Shown here in pieces: positions 1-8,555 of a DNA stretch of 64,000 nt; position 1 is the first letter of the stretch, and the number at the start of each line of letters is the position of its first letter. The stretch comes from Streptomyces asoensis (GTDB lineage Bacteria; Actinomycetota; Actinomycetes; Streptomycetales; Streptomycetaceae): contig NZ_BNEB01000006.1 of assembly GCF_016860545.1 (NCBI RefSeq), positions 1 through 64,000 of the forward strand. The letters are read 5' to 3'. A model generated the notes under the pieces. That model was not told where the DNA came from. It worked only from the letters and a program-made list of their open reading frames with translations, and ran no database searches. The translations under genes and the position numbers were made by a program.

Positions 1-1
1 C

Positions 2-565
2 ATCCTCGGCGAGGTGGGACAAGGCTTCGACGTCGCCCAGTCCAGCAGCATCCTCTACGGCAGACCCAACCTCGCCGCCGTCAGCCTCGGCCTGCACGAA
101 GCAGCCCTCACCCTCACCACCCAGTACGTCAGCAGCCGCCCCCGCCACGGCAAAACCGTCGCCGACCTCGCAGTGATCCGTAACCGGCTCGGACAGATGA
201 ACGCCCGCCTGCTCATGGCCCAGATCCTCGCCTACCACGCCGCCGACATGCTCGACCACGGCCTGCCCTGCGACGCCGAACTCTGCGCAGCCAAAGGCCT
301 CGGCCACGAACTCGCCGCCGAAACCGGCCGCGACGCCATGGAACTGCACGGCGCAAACGCCCTCACCGAAGGCCGCCCTCTCGAGCGGGTCTGGCGCGAC
401 ATGCAGACCACCTACGCCCCCGCCGGCACCGGCGAAGTCCAACGCATCCGCCTCGCCCAAGCCCTCCTCCACGAACACGGACACCCCGACCACCACACCC
501 CACACACGCAGTGGTCCGCCCGCCACGCCCACCACCCCCGAGCAGACCCCGCAACCACCCCATAG
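2..565 (+). CDS. acyl-CoA dehydrogenase, C-terminal part (5' end outside window)
   Basis: The frame is already open at base 2 and closes at 565, so the gene starts before the window. The visible ~187 residues match the C-terminal helical domain of acyl-CoA dehydrogenases. A long arginine-containing helix (RNRLGQMNARLLMAQ) is followed by the typical 'GRDAMELHGANALTEG' segment and 'PLERVWRDMQTTYAPAGTGE', which in the family lines the FAD and dimer interface. Known members are flavoenzymes that oxidise acyl-CoA thioesters to enoyl-CoA. The last ~30 residues are His/Pro-rich and unlike the family, so the tail is lineage-specific. The N-terminal domains and the catalytic base region cannot be judged. 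Substrate is unknown, and a link to the lanthipeptide locus downstream is not shown. Confidence 0.85.
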   Translation: MLGEVGQGFDVAQSSSILYGRPNLAAVSLGLHEAALTLTTQYVSSRPRHGKTVADLAVIRNRLGQMNARLLMAQILAYHAADMLDHGLPCDAELCAAKGLGHELAAETGRDAMELHGANALTEGRPLERVWRDMQTTYAPAGTGEVQRIRLAQALLHEHGHPDHHTPHTQWSARHAHHPRADPATTP

Positions 566-798
566 ACCCCCGCGCACGGCACCCCCCGTGCATCCGCAGT
601 GCCGTGCGCGGGCCCCCACCCCGCTGCCGGGCCCACACCCCACCCGTCCCGGCCCGGCAGCGGGGCCCCCGGACCACGACACGGCCCGCGGCGCCGGCTG
701 CGAGGACGTCCCGACCGAACAGCACCACGAGGCGCCGCACGCCCCACCGCCAGCACAACGCCACCCAACCCGCCCCGACACCGAGGAAGCAGCGCACC

Positions 799-1464
799 AT
801 GACCACGTCAGCCGACCCCGGCGGCCTCGTGCCGTTCATCACCCACCGGGAAGGCGAAGACGCAGCCCCCGACAACCTGATCCTCCTCCCCCACTCAGAC
901 GGCCGCCTCCACCTGCACTACCTCGACGAAGACCCCCGCGACCGCGACATCCACGGCGTGCTGTGGGCACGCTGCTCCTTCAACCCCATCGACCCGCACG
1001 GCCAGCCCACCGGCCGCCCCCTGTTCAAACTCATGCACCCCTACCGGCAGCTGATGACCATGCAGATGCTGCACTGCCAGGTCTGCACCGCACCCGCCCG
1101 CACCCCACTCGGCCTGATCTTCCTCGCCGGCCCCCACGACCACACCGGCGCCCCACAGGTCCTGACCAACCAGCCGCCCGTGTGCGCCCGGCACGTACGC
1201 ACCGCCGCACGCCTGTGCCCCCACCTCGACGGCACGCCGACCGTCTACCTCGCGCAGAGCGCACCGCTGTACGGAGCCACCGGCACCCTCTACGGACTCG
1301 GCACCCACGGCACTCAGCCCATCGCGCAGCCAGGCCCACCCCTGCCCTACAGCCACCCCGACATGTCCTGCTTCCTCGCCTCTCAGCAGATCCGCCGCCT
1401 CGCCTCCTTCCGCTCCGTCGGCCTCGAGGAACTCTTGGAAGCACTCAGACCAGAATCCGCATAG
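799..1464 (+). CDS. hypothetical Cys/His-containing protein
   Basis: This encodes 221 residues from the ATG at 799, preceded by GAGGAAG about 9 bases upstream. The same frame stays open upstream, but that stretch is Pro/Arg-rich and looks non-coding. The middle holds a possible metal site: 'HCQVC' near residues 94-98, then 'VCARHVRTAARLCPH' near residue 135. Such spaced Cys/His clusters occur in small zinc-ribbon-like proteins of streptomycetes. No transmembrane segment or signal peptide is evident. It lies about 280 bases before the lanthipeptide precursor on the same strand, so co-regulation is possible but unproven. I do not recognise a function. Confidence 0.6.
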   Translation: MTTSADPGGLVPFITHREGEDAAPDNLILLPHSDGRLHLHYLDEDPRDRDIHGVLWARCSFNPIDPHGQPTGRPLFKLMHPYRQLMTMQMLHCQVCTAPARTPLGLIFLAGPHDHTGAPQVLTNQPPVCARHVRTAARLCPHLDGTPTVYLAQSAPLYGATGTLYGLGTHGTQPIAQPGPPLPYSHPDMSCFLASQQIRRLASFRSVGLEELLEALRPESA

Positions 1465-1745
1465 CCCTCTGTCCGACTACAGGGCCGCCTCGAGCGCGCA
1501 CGAGGGGCCCGACCCTGCCCGCCCGGTCCCCATGACGCCCCTGCGTCTGGGCGCCCAGGCAACGGCGAGCTCTCAACGTCCCCACAGGCAGCCCGCTTGC
1601 ACCCCACAGCTTCCCGGAGCGCTCCTCGCGCCGGGTTGGCCAGAACCTGCGCGACGCGATCGCCGGCCTGCCGGATCCGCGTCGTTCGCCAGGTCACTGG
1701 CAGCGCCATCACATCCGCGACATTGACCGATCACCGGGAGTTGTT

Positions 1746-1922
1746 ATGACGCGCAACGTCACCCACGGCACCACCCAGATCCAGGAGCCGGCCGTACCTG
1801 AGCCGGACGGGTTCGACCTGAACGTCAGCTTGCTGGAGGTCGCCGACGCCGCCGGGCTGACCAACCTGACCGACGACGGTTGCGGCAGCACCTGCGGCGC
1901 CTGCACCACCAACGTCGCCTGA
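1746..1922 (+). CDS. FxLD-type lanthipeptide precursor
   Basis: This is a 58-residue peptide starting at the ATG at 1746, with GGGAG at 1736-1740. The leader contains 'FDLNVSLLEV' from residue 23, matching the FxLD leader motif that names this family of class I-like lanthipeptides. The C-terminal core 'TDDGCGSTCGACTTNVA' has three cysteines with Ser and several Thr available for dehydration and (methyl)lanthionine formation. The Asp-Asp-Gly in the core is a plausible target for the PIMT-like methyltransferase encoded downstream. It is followed by a hairpin and then LanB, LanC and the methyltransferase on the same strand. The reading frame is also open upstream of the ATG through the preceding ~100 bases, so a longer leader cannot be excluded, but the ribosome site favours 1746. 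Confidence 0.88.
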   Translation: MTRNVTHGTTQIQEPAVPEPDGFDLNVSLLEVADAAGLTNLTDDGCGSTCGACTTNVA

Positions 1923-1950
1923 CCTGCACCATCTTGCCCTGGCTGGGCTC

Positions 1951-1984
1951 GGGGTGCCGTAACGCTGACGGCGGGCGGCACCCC
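1951..1984 (+). terminator. attenuator-like hairpin between precursor and lanB
   Basis: GGGGTGCCG at 1951-1959 pairs perfectly with CGGCACCCC at 1976-1984, leaving a 16-base loop. No T tract follows. Position and form fit the partial terminators often found after RiPP precursor genes, which keep precursor mRNA more abundant than enzyme mRNA. That role is inferred. Confidence 0.5.
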
Positions 1985-2021
1985 GGGCTCACGCACCCCC
2001 AACCGGCTCAAGGAGGTATCC

Positions 2022-5000
2022 GTGGCTGACCCATCAGCGTTCCGGGCTGGTGCGACCGCCCTCGTACGCGCCGTCGCCCGGCCGAGCCTGGCCCAACTCC
2101 CTTTTCCTGATTTCGACGACCGCTCCTTCGCTGCCGGGGATCTTGCGGAAGTCACCGCCGGGCGCCTTGCCTGGGTGCGCTCCGTCTGGGGCGACGCTGC
2201 TCTCACTGAAGCCGTAAGGCACGCCAGTCCGGTCCTCGCAGCCCAGTGTGAAGCGCTGTGCAGGTCCGCTGCTCCCGACGGCCGCGACGTGCGCCGGGTC
2301 GGACTCTCGCTGGCTCGCTATCTCCTGCGCGCGGGACACCGGCCCACGCCTTTCGGCCTCTTCGCAGGTGTCGTCACCGCGGCTTTCGGCACCGCGACCA
2401 CAGCTGTCTGGGGCGAGGCTCATGTGCCCGTTGCACGGGCCAGCGCAGAGTGGCTGTCCCTGCTGGTGGAGCAGTTAGAGAAGAGCGGGGAACTGCTCCC
2501 GCTGCTGTCCGTCGTGGTCAGCAACACGTCCTTCGAGCGTGATGGACACCTGATCGTCCCGTACCAGGAGGACGGCCTGGCTGGCCAGCTTCGCGCCGTC
2601 GAGGCGTCCATCGAACTGACGGCACCCGTGCGGATCGTTCTCAGCGCGGCGGGCTCGCCGATCCGGGTCGAGGAACTGGCCGGAAAGCTGACGGCGGAGT
2701 TCCCTTCCGTCGTGCCCGAGCGGGCATGCGGGCTGCTGGCGGGACTGATCCGGCGGCGTGTACTTGTCACGAATCTCCACGCGCCGGCCACCGAAGCGGA
2801 CGCTCTCGGCCATGTCCTCGCGCAGCTCGATGCTGTGGAGGCCGGCTCGCTCGGGCTGTTGGAGGGGACGGTTCAGGAACTGCGGGCGATCCAGACCGGA
2901 TTGCAGACGTGCGACGGTGCGAATGCCCGGGAATCAGTGACCATCCGGATGCGGAAGCTGGTGCCAGGCCTTCGCCGTCATCCTCTCGCGCTCGATCTGC
3001 GCCTGGATGCCCACCTGACGCTCCCCGACCAGGTGGCGCGCGAGGCGGAGCGCGCCGCAACGGTGCTGACCCAGCTCAGCGCCCGCCCCTACGGCTCCCG
3101 CGCGTGGGCCGACTACCACCAGCGGTTCTACGAGCGCTACGGCATCGGAACGATGGTGCCCCTGCAAGAGGTCCTCGCCGACAGCGGTATCGGCTACCCC
3201 GACGGATACCCCGGCGCCCCGGCGAGCGGCCGCCGACGGGTGTCTGCCCGTGATGACGTTTTGGTGCGGCTCGCACAAGCGGCCGCACTCGACGGGCACG
3301 ACGAGGTGGTACTCACCGACGAGTTGGTCGACGCCTTGGACAGGGGAAGCGGTCAGCAGCGCGTCCCGCCGCACCTGGAAATCGGCATACGGCTGCACGC
3401 GGCCAGCATGAAGGAGGCGCAGCGCGGCCAATTCACCCTCGAGGTCACAAGCGTGTCCCGTGGTGCCGGGGTAACCACCGGACGTTTCGCCAGCGTTCTC
3501 GGCCGCGGCCCGCGCGAAGCGCTGTGCGCAGAGCTCGCTGAACTGCCCACGGCCGACACCGGTACTGACCCCGCCCAGCTCTCCTTCCCACCCTTGCTGT
3601 CCGATACCGCGCATGTCGCCCGGGCCCCTCGTGTGCTGCCGCTGCTCATCAGCCTGGACGAACACCGGGAAGCTTGTGCGGATGTGCTCACCCCGGCGGA
3701 CCTGGCGGTGGCATGCGACGGCCGCCGGATGTACCTGGCCGCCCCCGCCCTCGGCCGCCGTATCGAGGCCGCGGGAATGCACGCCCTGAACCTCACCGAG
3801 CACACCCCGCCGATGGCCCGGTTCCTCATCGAGATCGCCCGCGCCCAGTGCGCCCAGGTGACGGTCTTCGACTGGGGCGCCGCCGCGGCCATGCCCTACC
3901 TCCCCAGACTGCGCTACGGCCGCATCGTGCTCGCACCGGCCCGGTGGCGGATGGACGCCTGCGACCTACCCGGGCGGGACCACCCCGGCGCCGAATGGGA
4001 CATCGCACTGGCCGCGTGGCGTGAGCGGCGCAGGCTGCCCCGGCATGTCCGGCTCACCGAGAACGACCGGCTGCTCCCGCTGGATCTCGACCAGGCCTCC
4101 TGCCGGAGCCTTCTGCGCCAGCATCTCGACCGCGCCCCCTCCGCGGTGCTCACCGAGGCCGCCCCTGCGCAGGCCTACGGCTGGAGCGCAGGCCGTGCCC
4201 ACGACATCGTGGTGCCCCTCAAAACGACCCGCCCGCCTGTCTGGCCTGCATTGCCCCGGCCGTCCACGGCCCGCACCCTCTCGCACACCCAGATACAGCC
4301 GCCCGCCTCCTCGTCGGTGCTGCTGGCCGCCCTGTACGCAGACCTGCGCTGCCAGGACGCTGTGCTGACCCGGCACATACCCCGCCTCATCCGCCGGCTC
4401 GGCTCCCCGCCGTGGTGGTTCATCCGCTTCCGCGACCCTCACCAGCACCTGCGCCTGCGCATCGCCCTTGCCCACCCGGACGACTTCGCCGACACCGCGC
4501 ACACGGTCAGCGTGTGGGCCGACGAACTGCGCGGCGCCGGGCTGCTGGCAGACCTGCGCTATCCCACCTCCTACCGCGAAATGGGCCGCTGGGGCTCCGG
4601 GCCGGCGTGGGACGCCGCCGAGGACGTGTTCCAGGCCGACTCCCGCGCTGTCGTCGCAGAACTCGCCCAGCCCCGGCGCCCACCTCAGCGAACCCTCGTG
4701 GCCGCACACACGTTCGCGATCTGCTCCGCGTTCCTCGGCAGTCCCGAGGCAGGCGCACGCTGGCTGATCGACCACGTTCCGCACCGCCTGACCGGGCCCG
4801 TGCCGCGGCAGCAGTTCACCCAGGCCGTACACATGTCTAACCCGCGCAATGACTGGGCAGCGCTGCGCGCCACTGCTGCAGGCGAGGCGATCGTGACGGC
4901 GTGGGCTGATCGCGACACTGCGCTCGCCGCGTACCGGCTGCACCTCCCGGGAGCACACACCGAGGGCATCGCCCTGGACGACGTACTGACCTCTCTGCTG

Positions 5001-5114
5001 CACACGCACTTCGTGCGGCACGTCGCTGTGAACTTCCCCGAAGAGGAGATCTGCCTCCACCTGGCCCGCGCCGCCGCACTCGCCTTCACCGCCAGCGCCG
5101 GGAGCCAGCCGTGA
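2022..5114 (+). CDS. lantibiotic dehydratase (LanB), full length
   Basis: This is a 1030-residue class I lanthipeptide dehydratase. Family members glutamylate Ser/Thr of the precursor core using glutamyl-tRNA and then eliminate glutamate. The N-terminal glutamylation domain covers roughly residues 1-700 and includes the conserved 'RPTPFGLFAGV' segment near residue 105. The C-terminal SpaB_C elimination domain covers roughly residues 760-1020, with 'PPWWFIRFRDPHQHLRLR'. Both domains are in one chain, unlike split systems. The GTG start at 2022 follows an excellent AGGAGG at 2011-2016. The stop overlaps the start of lanC by four bases (GTGA at 5111), indicating translational coupling. The neighbouring FxLD precursor is the likely substrate. 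Confidence 0.92.
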   Translation: MADPSAFRAGATALVRAVARPSLAQLPFPDFDDRSFAAGDLAEVTAGRLAWVRSVWGDAALTEAVRHASPVLAAQCEALCRSAAPDGRDVRRVGLSLARYLLRAGHRPTPFGLFAGVVTAAFGTATTAVWGEAHVPVARASAEWLSLLVEQLEKSGELLPLLSVVVSNTSFERDGHLIVPYQEDGLAGQLRAVEASIELTAPVRIVLSAAGSPIRVEELAGKLTAEFPSVVPERACGLLAGLIRRRVLVTNLHAPATEADALGHVLAQLDAVEAGSLGLLEGTVQELRAIQTGLQTCDGANARESVTIRMRKLVPGLRRHPLALDLRLDAHLTLPDQVAREAERAATVLTQLSARPYGSRAWADYHQRFYERYGIGTMVPLQEVLADSGIGYPDGYPGAPASGRRRVSARDDVLVRLAQAAALDGHDEVVLTDELVDALDRGSGQQRVPPHLEIGIRLHAASMKEAQRGQFTLEVTSVSRGAGVTTGRFASVLGRGPREALCAELAELPTADTGTDPAQLSFPPLLSDTAHVARAPRVLPLLISLDEHREACADVLTPADLAVACDGRRMYLAAPALGRRIEAAGMHALNLTEHTPPMARFLIEIARAQCAQVTVFDWGAAAAMPYLPRLRYGRIVLAPARWRMDACDLPGRDHPGAEWDIALAAWRERRRLPRHVRLTENDRLLPLDLDQASCRSLLRQHLDRAPSAVLTEAAPAQAYGWSAGRAHDIVVPLKTTRPPVWPALPRPSTARTLSHTQIQPPASSSVLLAALYADLRCQDAVLTRHIPRLIRRLGSPPWWFIRFRDPHQHLRLRIALAHPDDFADTAHTVSVWADELRGAGLLADLRYPTSYREMGRWGSGPAWDAAEDVFQADSRAVVAELAQPRRPPQRTLVAAHTFAICSAFLGSPEAGARWLIDHVPHRLTGPVPRQQFTQAVHMSNPRNDWAALRATAAGEAIVTAWADRDTALAAYRLHLPGAHTEGIALDDVLTSLLHTHFVRHVAVNFPEEEICLHLARAAALAFTASAGSQP

Positions 5115-6379
5115 ACGAACCTCCGGCGATCACCCTGGCCGCAGCCATCGCCGACCGCCTCAGTCATCCCGACACCGCGCCCTGCGCAGCAACTACCGAC
5201 GAAGCCCGCCAGCACCTGGCGCACGGACCGATCGGCATCGCCCTGCTCCACATCGAGCTGGCCGCAGCCGGGCTTGGCCCGTGGCAGCGCGCGCACAACT
5301 GGCTGGCCGCCGCCACTCGCCGACCGTTCACCACCGGAGCCGACAGCCACCCCTTCTACGGCGCCCCTGCACTAGCTCACGTCCTGGCCTGCGCCGCCGA
5401 ACACCTCCCCGGCGCCTACCGGCGTGACCTCGACCGGCTGGACCGGCACGTGGCAGGCGACGTGAAGCGGCGCCTGGATGCCGCGCACCGCAGGATCGAC
5501 GCCGGCCGACTCCCGGTGCTTGCCGAGTTCGACGCGATCCGGGGACTGACCGGCTACGGCAGATACCTCCTGCACCGAGATGCAGACGCACCCGCCTTGC
5601 GGGCGCTCCTCGAATACTGCGTGCGCCTGGTCGAGCCGATCCCCCACCACGACGAGGCGCTTGCGGGATGGTGGACGCTCACCGGCCCTTCCGGGCGGAT
5701 CGATATCTCCTTCCCGGGCGGACACGGCAACAACGGCATGGCCCACGGAGTCGGCTCCGTCTTGGCGTTGCTCGCCCTCGGCGCACGCCGCGCGGTCACC
5801 GTCGCCGGCCACCACGAAGCCATGCGCACCATCCTGGCCTGGCTCGACCACTGGAAGACGATCACCGCATCCGGCCCGGTGTGGCCATATTGGATCACTC
5901 GCGCCGACCAGCGCGCGGGCCTGCTCAAGCCCTCCACACCGCAGCGACCTTCCTGGTGCTACGGCACCGCAGGTCTGGCGCGCGCCCAGCAACTCGCCGC
6001 GCACGCCCTCAGCGACACCGCACGCCGCGCACAGGCAGAAGCGGCCCTCCTGGACGCGCTCACCGATCCCGCGCAGCTGCGCGCCACGGTGGATGCCGGG
6101 CTCTGCCACGGTGTCGCCGGCCTCGCCCATCTCGCCTCCCGCACTGCCGCCGACGCCTGCCCCGACATCGCCGCCGAACTGCGCGCCGTCCTCCCCGGCC
6201 TACTCGCCACGCTCATCCCCCCCGGCGCAGCACCCCACGAGGCGACGGCCGCGCTCGTGAACGGCCGTGCGGGGCCCGGCCTCCTCGATGGCGCCGCGGG
6301 CATAGCGCTGGCAGTTCTTTCCGCCGCCGGTGCCCAGCCGCCCCGCACCGGCTGGGACGCCTGCCTGCTCATCGCGTAA
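5111..6379 (+). CDS. lanthipeptide cyclase, LanC family
   Basis: This encodes 422 residues. LanC enzymes are zinc-dependent alpha/alpha-barrel cyclases that add cysteine thiols to dehydrated residues to form lanthionine rings. The expected signatures are present: 'GHGNNGMAHGVGS' near residue 205 (active-site His region), 'WCYGTAGLARA' near residue 281 and 'CHGVAGLAHL' near residue 331, whose Cys, Cys and His are the zinc ligands. It should therefore be active. Translation starts at GTG 5111 inside the end of lanB. The next gene follows 16 bases downstream, so precursor, dehydratase, cyclase and methyltransferase look like one operon. Confidence 0.9.
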   Translation: MNEPPAITLAAAIADRLSHPDTAPCAATTDEARQHLAHGPIGIALLHIELAAAGLGPWQRAHNWLAAATRRPFTTGADSHPFYGAPALAHVLACAAEHLPGAYRRDLDRLDRHVAGDVKRRLDAAHRRIDAGRLPVLAEFDAIRGLTGYGRYLLHRDADAPALRALLEYCVRLVEPIPHHDEALAGWWTLTGPSGRIDISFPGGHGNNGMAHGVGSVLALLALGARRAVTVAGHHEAMRTILAWLDHWKTITASGPVWPYWITRADQRAGLLKPSTPQRPSWCYGTAGLARAQQLAAHALSDTARRAQAEAALLDALTDPAQLRATVDAGLCHGVAGLAHLASRTAADACPDIAAELRAVLPGLLATLIPPGAAPHEATAALVNGRAGPGLLDGAAGIALAVLSAAGAQPPRTGWDACLLIA

Positions 6380-6395
6380 CCCCGAGAGGAACTGG

Positions 6396-8477
6396 ATGCC
6401 CCCCGACCGCTGGCAGCAGCACAACATCACCTTCACCGACCGGCAGACCGCGCGGCAAGCCGCCGCCGACCGCATCGCACCAGTGCTCCTCGAGGCAGAA
6501 GGCCAGCAGCTCACCGGCTGGTGGTTCATGAACAAGCAGCCCTGGCCGCTGCGGTATCTCGCCGACCGCCCGGCCCCGGACGTGACGGAGGTGCTGGACA
6601 GCCTGGTCCGCGACAACATCGCTCAGTCCTGGACGAGCAGCATCTACGAACCGGAGACCGAAGCGTTCGGCGGTGCCGCCGCGATGACGGCCGCGCACGC
6701 TCTCTTCCACGAGGACAGCCGCCACCTGCTCCACTACCAACCAGGGCCACGGACGTTGGGCCGCCGAGAGACGGCCGTGCTCCTGATGAGCAGCCTGATG
6801 CGCGCCGCGAACCTCGACTGGTTCGAGCAAGGAGACGCCTGGGCCAAGGCCGCTGCTCTACGCCCGCACCCCGGCAGGCCCGTCTCCGAGCGGTCCGTCG
6901 CTTGGCCGGCAGCCATGCAGAGATTGATGTCCGCCGAAGCCCGCAGCCTGTGCCGACAAGGCGGCCCGCTCAACGGCCACGCCGAGTGGATCGCCGCCTT
7001 CGAGCGCACCGGTACGACGCTGGCCTACCTGGCCGTCCAAGGGGAGCTGACCCGCGGTGTGCGCGCCGTCATCGCCCACCACGTGATCTTCCACGCCAAC
7101 CGTGCAGGTCTGCCCACCGCGGATCAGCACACCCTGTTCCACATCGCACGAGAGGCAGTCATGAGATCAAGTGACAACATCGCGTCCACGGCAGCGACCG
7201 GTTCCCAGGCCGATAGCGTCGGGGCAGTGAACACCGTCACGCTCACCACGTCCGAGGCCGACGAGGCCACCCGGCTCCGCCACGCCCTGGTAGACAAGAT
7301 CCAGGCCGACGGCCACGCCCGCACCCCGGCGGTCGAAACCGCCCTGCGCACCGTGCCCCGGCACCTGTTCGTCCCGCAAGCACCGCTCAGCGAGGCCTAC
7401 GCCAACGCGCCGGTCAACATCAAGTACGACACCGACGGCACGTCGATCTCCTGCGCCTCCCAGCCCGACGTCGTCGCCCTCATGCTGGACCAACTCCAGG
7501 CCCAGCCCGGTGAGCGCATCCTCGAACTCGGCGCCGGCACCGGATACAACGCCGCCCTGATCGGCCACATCGTCGGCCCCGACGGACACGTCACGACCCT
7601 CGACGTCGATGACGACCTGGTCGAAGGCGCCCGCGCTCACCTCGCCGCGACCGGCTTCACCCACGTCGAGGCACTGGCCCGCGACGGAGCCCTCGGCCAC
7701 ACCGAGGGAGCACCGTACGACCGGATCATCGCCACCGTGGGCGCACACGGCATCCCGCACGCCTGGCTCGAACAACTCGCCCCCGGGGGCCGGCTCGTCA
7801 CCCCTCAGCGGCTCAAGGGCAGCGTCTCGCGCTCCATCGTCTACGAGGAGCGCGACGGACGGTGGGTGTCGTCCGGCTCTCAGATGAACACCTTCATGCC
7901 GCTCAGGCGCGGCATCGCCGACGACGACCGGCGCGTCGTCCCGCTCACCGCGGACGGCACCGTACGGCTCCAGGCCCCCGCCGGGCAACAGATCGACGCC
8001 GACGCCCTCACCGGCATCCTTCACCAGCCGCGCACCGAGGAGTGGACCGGCATGACGGTCCGCGCCATGGAGAGCCCGGAATGGATGGAGCTGTTCGTCT
8101 CCTGCTCCCTGCCCTCCGGGCTGATCCGCATGCTGTTCCCGGCCACCGCCAAGGGCACCGTCCTCACCCAGGACCCGTACCCCTCCTCCACGGCGGCCGT
8201 AGACAAGGACGCGGTCACCTACCTCGCCCGGCGCCAGTCCGAGAAGAAGACCCCCGAGGGCGGCAAACTCTGGGAGTTCGGCGTCATCGGCCACGGACCC
8301 GGCAGCGAGGAACTGGCCGCGAAGGTCGCTGACGCCATCCGCACCTGGGACCGCGCGTACCGCGGCCGTGAAGCAACGTTCGAGATCCTGCCCCTCGACG
8401 GCCCTGTGATCGAGCAGCAGCCCGGTGTCTTCCTCCTGGACACACCGCTGAACCGCGTCCTCGTCACCTGGCAGTAG
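6396..8477 (+). CDS. FxLD-system methyltransferase fused to a SpaB_C-like domain
   Basis: This encodes 693 residues from ATG 6396, with GAGAGGA at 6384-6390; the open frame begins earlier but lacks a ribosome site. Residues 1-250 resemble the thiopeptide/lantibiotic SpaB_C domain ('WQQHNITFTDRQTARQAAA', 'LTGWWFMNKQPWPLR'). After a short linker, residues ~285-490 form a PIMT-like (protein-L-isoaspartate O-methyltransferase) domain with the SAM-binding motif 'ILELGAGTGYNAALIG' near residue 374. The remaining ~200 residues are the C-terminal extension of FxLD-system methyltransferases. PIMT-like enzymes of related lanthipeptide clusters methylate a core Asp, leading to aspartimide or isoaspartate. 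The Asp-Asp-Gly in this precursor makes that a reasonable inference here. LanB already carries its own SpaB_C domain, so the role of this second copy is unclear (substrate binding or protease-like recognition). Confidence 0.85.
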   Translation: MPPDRWQQHNITFTDRQTARQAAADRIAPVLLEAEGQQLTGWWFMNKQPWPLRYLADRPAPDVTEVLDSLVRDNIAQSWTSSIYEPETEAFGGAAAMTAAHALFHEDSRHLLHYQPGPRTLGRRETAVLLMSSLMRAANLDWFEQGDAWAKAAALRPHPGRPVSERSVAWPAAMQRLMSAEARSLCRQGGPLNGHAEWIAAFERTGTTLAYLAVQGELTRGVRAVIAHHVIFHANRAGLPTADQHTLFHIAREAVMRSSDNIASTAATGSQADSVGAVNTVTLTTSEADEATRLRHALVDKIQADGHARTPAVETALRTVPRHLFVPQAPLSEAYANAPVNIKYDTDGTSISCASQPDVVALMLDQLQAQPGERILELGAGTGYNAALIGHIVGPDGHVTTLDVDDDLVEGARAHLAATGFTHVEALARDGALGHTEGAPYDRIIATVGAHGIPHAWLEQLAPGGRLVTPQRLKGSVSRSIVYEERDGRWVSSGSQMNTFMPLRRGIADDDRRVVPLTADGTVRLQAPAGQQIDADALTGILHQPRTEEWTGMTVRAMESPEWMELFVSCSLPSGLIRMLFPATAKGTVLTQDPYPSSTAAVDKDAVTYLARRQSEKKTPEGGKLWEFGVIGHGPGSEELAAKVADAIRTWDRAYRGREATFEILPLDGPVIEQQPGVFLLDTPLNRVLVTWQ

Positions 8478-8485
8478 CCCATCAG

Positions 8486-8520
8486 CGTGGGGTGCCCGCC
8501 GCGTCGGCGGGCACCCCACG
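8486..8520 (+). terminator. strong hairpin terminator after the lanthipeptide operon
   Basis: A perfect 15-bp stem (8486-8500 with 8506-8520) with a 5-base loop begins eight bases after the methyltransferase stop. The following bases are pyrimidine-rich (CCGTCCTTCTC) rather than a clean T run, as is common in high-GC actinobacteria. It marks the end of the biosynthetic operon. Confidence 0.75.
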
Positions 8521-8555
8521 CCGTCCTTCTCACCGTTCGCTCCCGGGGAGAATTC

